Shown here piece by piece: positions 39,472-41,751 of a DNA stretch of 41,751 bases. The notes under the pieces are model-generated. The model was not told the origin of the DNA, did no database searches, and saw only the letters and a program-made list of their open reading frames with translations. The stretch comes from Christensenella sp. UBA7102. Lineage in GTDB: Bacteria; Bacillota; Clostridia; Christensenellales; UBA1750. Within the stretch, counting starts at the first letter, position 1, and each line of letters starts with the position of its first letter. Made by a program: the position numbers and the translations under genes. The DNA is taken from positions 1-41,751 of the forward strand of contig DKYK01000007.1 of assembly GCA_002492415.1 (NCBI GenBank), in the 5' to 3' direction.

Positions 39472-40851
39472 TTATAAATTGAACGCTGAACCTAATGCGT
39501 CGACACTGCGGTCGATCTCGTCCTCGGCAAGCCCTGCATAGCCCAGTACCAGTGCAGGCGGTTCATTATATGTCTTTGGATCAAATGTGTATTCTCGCAA
39601 GCTGTGCACTTGGATGCCCGCTGCTCGTAGACGGGTCATGAGTTCCGCTTCGTTTCCCAAACCATGTATGCGCAGCAAAAAGTGCAGTCCTGCGTTTTCA
39701 CCAAGGATTTCCAGATATTGAGCTATGGAGGAGGCGCGCAACGCTGCCACAACGTACTCCTTACGCCTGCGATAGAGCGAGCGGACGCGGTTGAGGTGCC
39801 GTGTGTAGTGCCCATCCGCAATGAAGCGGGCCAGCGTCTGTTGTTCAAAGCGAGACACTGTGGACGCATACAAACTGAACGCTTCGTGATACGGCTGAAG
39901 AAGCTGCTCAGGCAGTATCATGTACGCAATGCGGATGGAAGGGGCGAGCGTGCGTGAAAAAGTGCCCAGGTAGATTACCTTGCCCTGAGCGTCCAGCCCC
40001 TGCAGTGAGGGAATGGGCTTGCCCAGGTATCGGAATTCGCTGTCGTAATCATCTTCTATGATGAAACGTTCGGGTTGCGCGTGCGCCCAGGTCAGCAAAC
40101 GCATGCGCGCAGCGATGGGCATGGTTGCGCCCGTGGGGAACTGGTGAGAGGGGGTGACATAGGCCACCGTTGCGCCGCTGTGCTCCAATGCGTCCAAATC
40201 CATGCCCTGTGCACGCACTGGGATTGGAATGGCTGGACGTCCGTGATTGTGCACGATCTGCCGCACCTTGGGATAGCCTGGGTCCTCCAACCCAAACACC
40301 GATTGTGCACCCAATAGCATGCAGATCAGCCCCACCAGATACTCCATGCCCGCGCCGATCACAATCTGCTCTGGACTACACTGTGCGCCGCGGTATTCGT
40401 GCAGATATTTGCACAGCACCTCCCGCAGTGCTGAATCGCCGCGCACGTCGCCGTGATTGAGCAGTTCCTTGCTTCCGTGCAGCACCTCTCGCTGTATGCG
40501 CGCCCAGGCCGAGTAGGGGAAGAGCGTGGTGTCCACTGCATTGGTGCGAAAGTGAGCTTGAATAAAGACTTTAGTCTGTTCTTCTTTGGCGATAGGTTGC
40601 AGCAGCGGTTCCAGATGCGCGGCGTAATATCCGCTACGCGTCCGTGCAATCAGATACCCTTCCGTCACCAGCATGGTATAGGCATTTTCTACGGTAGTCT
40701 GGCTCACGTGAAGGTGTGCCGCAAGCGCGCGCTTGGAGGGCAACTTTTCTCCCTCGCGCAGCCTGCCCTCGCTCATTTCGCGCACAATATGGCGGTAAAG
40801 TTGCTGATAGATGGGCAGGCAATCCTCTGGATTGATGGTAAACGGACTCAT
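39472..40851 (-). CDS. MocR/PdxR-type GntR regulator with aminotransferase-like domain
   Basis: A 459-residue transcription factor. The N-terminal winged helix (about 12-80) has LPIYQQLYRHIVREMSEG and LPSKRALAAHLHVSQTTVENA. The rest is a fold type I aminotransferase-like effector domain, which normally binds pyridoxal phosphate. The motif where the cofactor lysine usually lies reads GTFSRTLAPS, with Arg at R300. MocR proteins control vitamin B6, GABA or taurine genes; the target here is unknown. Start at 40851 follows GGAGG five bases upstream. The terminator of the glutamate-synthase-like gene lies just upstream, so a promoter may be buried near 40852-40900. Confidence 0.88.
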   Translation of the reverse strand: MSPFTINPEDCLPIYQQLYRHIVREMSEGRLREGEKLPSKRALAAHLHVSQTTVENAYTMLVTEGYLIARTRSGYYAAHLEPLLQPIAKEEQTKVFIQAHFRTNAVDTTLFPYSAWARIQREVLHGSKELLNHGDVRGDSALREVLCKYLHEYRGAQCSPEQIVIGAGMEYLVGLICMLLGAQSVFGLEDPGYPKVRQIVHNHGRPAIPIPVRAQGMDLDALEHSGATVAYVTPSHQFPTGATMPIAARMRLLTWAHAQPERFIIEDDYDSEFRYLGKPIPSLQGLDAQGKVIYLGTFSRTLAPSIRIAYMILPEQLLQPYHEAFSLYASTVSRFEQQTLARFIADGHYTRHLNRVRSLYRRRKEYVVAALRASSIAQYLEILGENAGLHFLLRIHGLGNEAELMTRLRAAGIQVHSLREYTFDPKTYNEPPALVLGYAGLAEDEIDRSVDALGSAFNL

Positions 40852-40865
40852 GTACGCCTCCACAT

Positions 40866-40892
40866 ACAAAAGGAGCGGCGCATGCCGCTCCA
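40866..40892 (-). terminator. Intrinsic terminator of the glutamate-synthase-like gene
   Basis: GGAGCGGC at 40872-40879 pairs with GCCGCTCC at 40884-40891. On the minus strand a short T run follows (AAAA at 40868-40871). Confidence 0.7.
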
Positions 40893-40902
40893 AAGAAATT
40901 AA

Positions 40903-41751
40903 TTATTTGCTCTGTATGTATTCATCCATGGCAGCGGCCGCGGCTTTGCCCGCGCCCATCGCTAGGATCACCGTGGCTGCGCCGGTCACGGCATCGCCAC
41001 CGGCGTACACGCCTTGGCGAGAGGTCAAGCCGGTGGCCTCTTCGGTCACGATGCCGCCCCATTTCTGCGTTTCCAAGCCAGGGGTAGTGGAGCGGATGAG
41101 CGGGTTGGGTGATGTGCCGATGGACATGATCACGCAGTCTACCTCCAGTTCGAACTCGCTGCCCGGTTTTTCTACAGGGCGGCGCCGACCGGAAGCGTCG
41201 GGCTCGCCTAGCTCCATTTCAATGCAACGAATGGCGCGCACGCACTTGTGCTCGTCGCCCAATATCTCCACGGGATTGTTGAGCAGCTTAAATTCGATGC
41301 CCTCTTCCATCGCATGCTCAACCTCTTCCTTTCGAGCGGGTAGCTCGTCCAGCGAACGACGATAGACGATGTATACCTTTTCAGCACCCAGACGCATCGC
41401 GCAGCGTGCCGCATCCATTGCGACATTGCCGCCGCCTACGACCGCCACCTTCTTCACCTGCTGGATGGGGGTGGGGTTATCCTTACGGAAGGCCTTCATC
41501 AGGTTGACGCGCGTGAGGAACTCGTTTGCGGAGTATACACCCTTCAGATTTTCACCGGGGATGTTCATAAACCGAGGCAATCCGGCACCCGAGCCGATGA
41601 ATACGGACTCAAAGCCCATCTCAAACAGTTCGTCAATAGACAAGACCTTTCCGATGACCATGTTGGTCTCAATCTTCACGCCCAGCGCCTTGAGTGTTTC
41701 GATCTCCTTTTCCACGATGGCCTTGGGCAGGCGGAACTCGGGGATGCCGTA
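40903..41751 (-). CDS. Glutamate synthase small-subunit-like NADPH oxidoreductase (5' end outside window)
   Basis: The C-terminal 282 residues of a flavoprotein in the GltD/NfnB/SudA group, cut at the right edge of the window; the frame is open to the last base and reads YGIPEFRLPK at the edge. The NAD(P)-binding Rossmann motif VAVVGGGNVAMDAARCA is seen, and the FAD-site GVYAGGDAVTGAATV ends the chain. MNIPGENLKGVYSANEFLTR is the usual linker. Members pass electrons between NADPH, ferredoxin and glutamate synthase or form electron-bifurcating NfnAB. Only the missing start and neighbour would settle which. Confidence 0.9.
   Translation of the reverse strand, partial: YGIPEFRLPKAIVEKEIETLKALGVKIETNMVIGKVLSIDELFEMGFESVFIGSGAGLPRFMNIPGENLKGVYSANEFLTRVNLMKAFRKDNPTPIQQVKKVAVVGGGNVAMDAARCAMRLGAEKVYIVYRRSLDELPARKEEVEHAMEEGIEFKLLNNPVEILGDEHKCVRAIRCIEMELGEPDASGRRRPVEKPGSEFELEVDCVIMSIGTSPNPLIRSTTPGLETQKWGGIVTEEATGLTSRQGVYAGGDAVTGAATVILAMGAGKAAAAAMDEYIQSK

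Noticed and set aside
1..41751. Prophage, insertion sequence, CRISPR array or defence island
   Set aside because: No transposase, integrase, cas, restriction or toxin-antitoxin gene and no direct repeat array is visible; both tRNA genes have intact flanks without attachment-site duplication.

Overview
The window reads as chromosomal DNA of an anaerobic, spore-forming member of the Clostridia (Firmicutes) with fairly high GC. Pointers are an Ile T-box leader, an alpha/beta-type small acid-soluble spore protein, AGGAGG-type ribosome binding sites, a C_GCAxxG_C_C family redox protein, QueH, a DUF362 ferredoxin protein, a MATE pump and an NfnB/GltA-type flavoprotein. I see no phage, insertion sequence, CRISPR array or plasmid gene. 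The genus cannot be fixed from the sequence. High GC at third codon positions gives many long open antisense frames, which I treat as shadows.

Layout, left half. Bases 1-5905 hold a T-box-controlled isoleucyl-tRNA synthetase followed by an acetyltransferase, an RlmI-like methyltransferase and an RluA-type pseudouridine synthase, a translation/RNA-modification cluster. Bases 5945-9820 hold a transglutaminase-like lipoprotein, nagA, a DedA membrane protein and a small zinc-ribbon membrane protein. Bases 9903-13403 hold an Mrp/Nbp35-like Fe-S ATPase, a C_GCAxxG_C_C protein, tRNA-Pro(GGG), a DUF362/ferredoxin protein and a uridine-kinase-like P-loop protein. Bases 13439-18744 hold an unusual nucleosidase-acetyltransferase fusion, then a tight three-gene unit: class I mannose-6-phosphate isomerase, ADP-ribosylglycohydrolase-fold protein with a C-terminal beta-sandwich-like region, and a NodB-type deacetylase.

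Middle. Bases 18804-25222 hold a CmpB-type membrane protein, a cytidylate-kinase-like protein, a mandelate racemase/enolase-superfamily dehydratase, tRNA-Leu(UAA), a short-chain dehydrogenase, an amino-thiazoline-carboxylate-hydrolase-like gene cut by an in-frame amber codon, and proA behind a leader hairpin. Bases 25320-27163 hold an ECF sigma factor overlapping a membrane anti-sigma candidate with a WG-like repeat, then a secreted SH3 protein.

Right half. Bases 27362-31962 hold the spore protein, an SGNH esterase, QueH, a Tim44-like zinc-ribbon membrane protein (divergent from queH, with a shared -35 element) and a MATE pump. Bases 31973-34869 hold an apparently decayed coding stretch, a 12-bp inverted repeat, a Tet(M)-like ribosomal GTPase and a pyrophosphatase-like gene whose tail is frameshifted at a (GA)4 run. 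Bases 34916-41751 are all on the minus strand: acetyltransferase, MBL hydrolase with a cre-like site, DUF1989 protein, GH31 alpha-xylosidase with a palindromic operator, MocR-type regulator, and the 3' part of a glutamate-synthase-small-subunit-like flavoprotein cut by the window edge.

Sugar use is a theme: nagA, manA, the deacetylase, the enolase-superfamily dehydratase, the SGNH esterase and the xylosidase fit a saccharolytic gut- or plant-fibre-associated lifestyle (inference). All identifications come from reading motifs; no database search was run.
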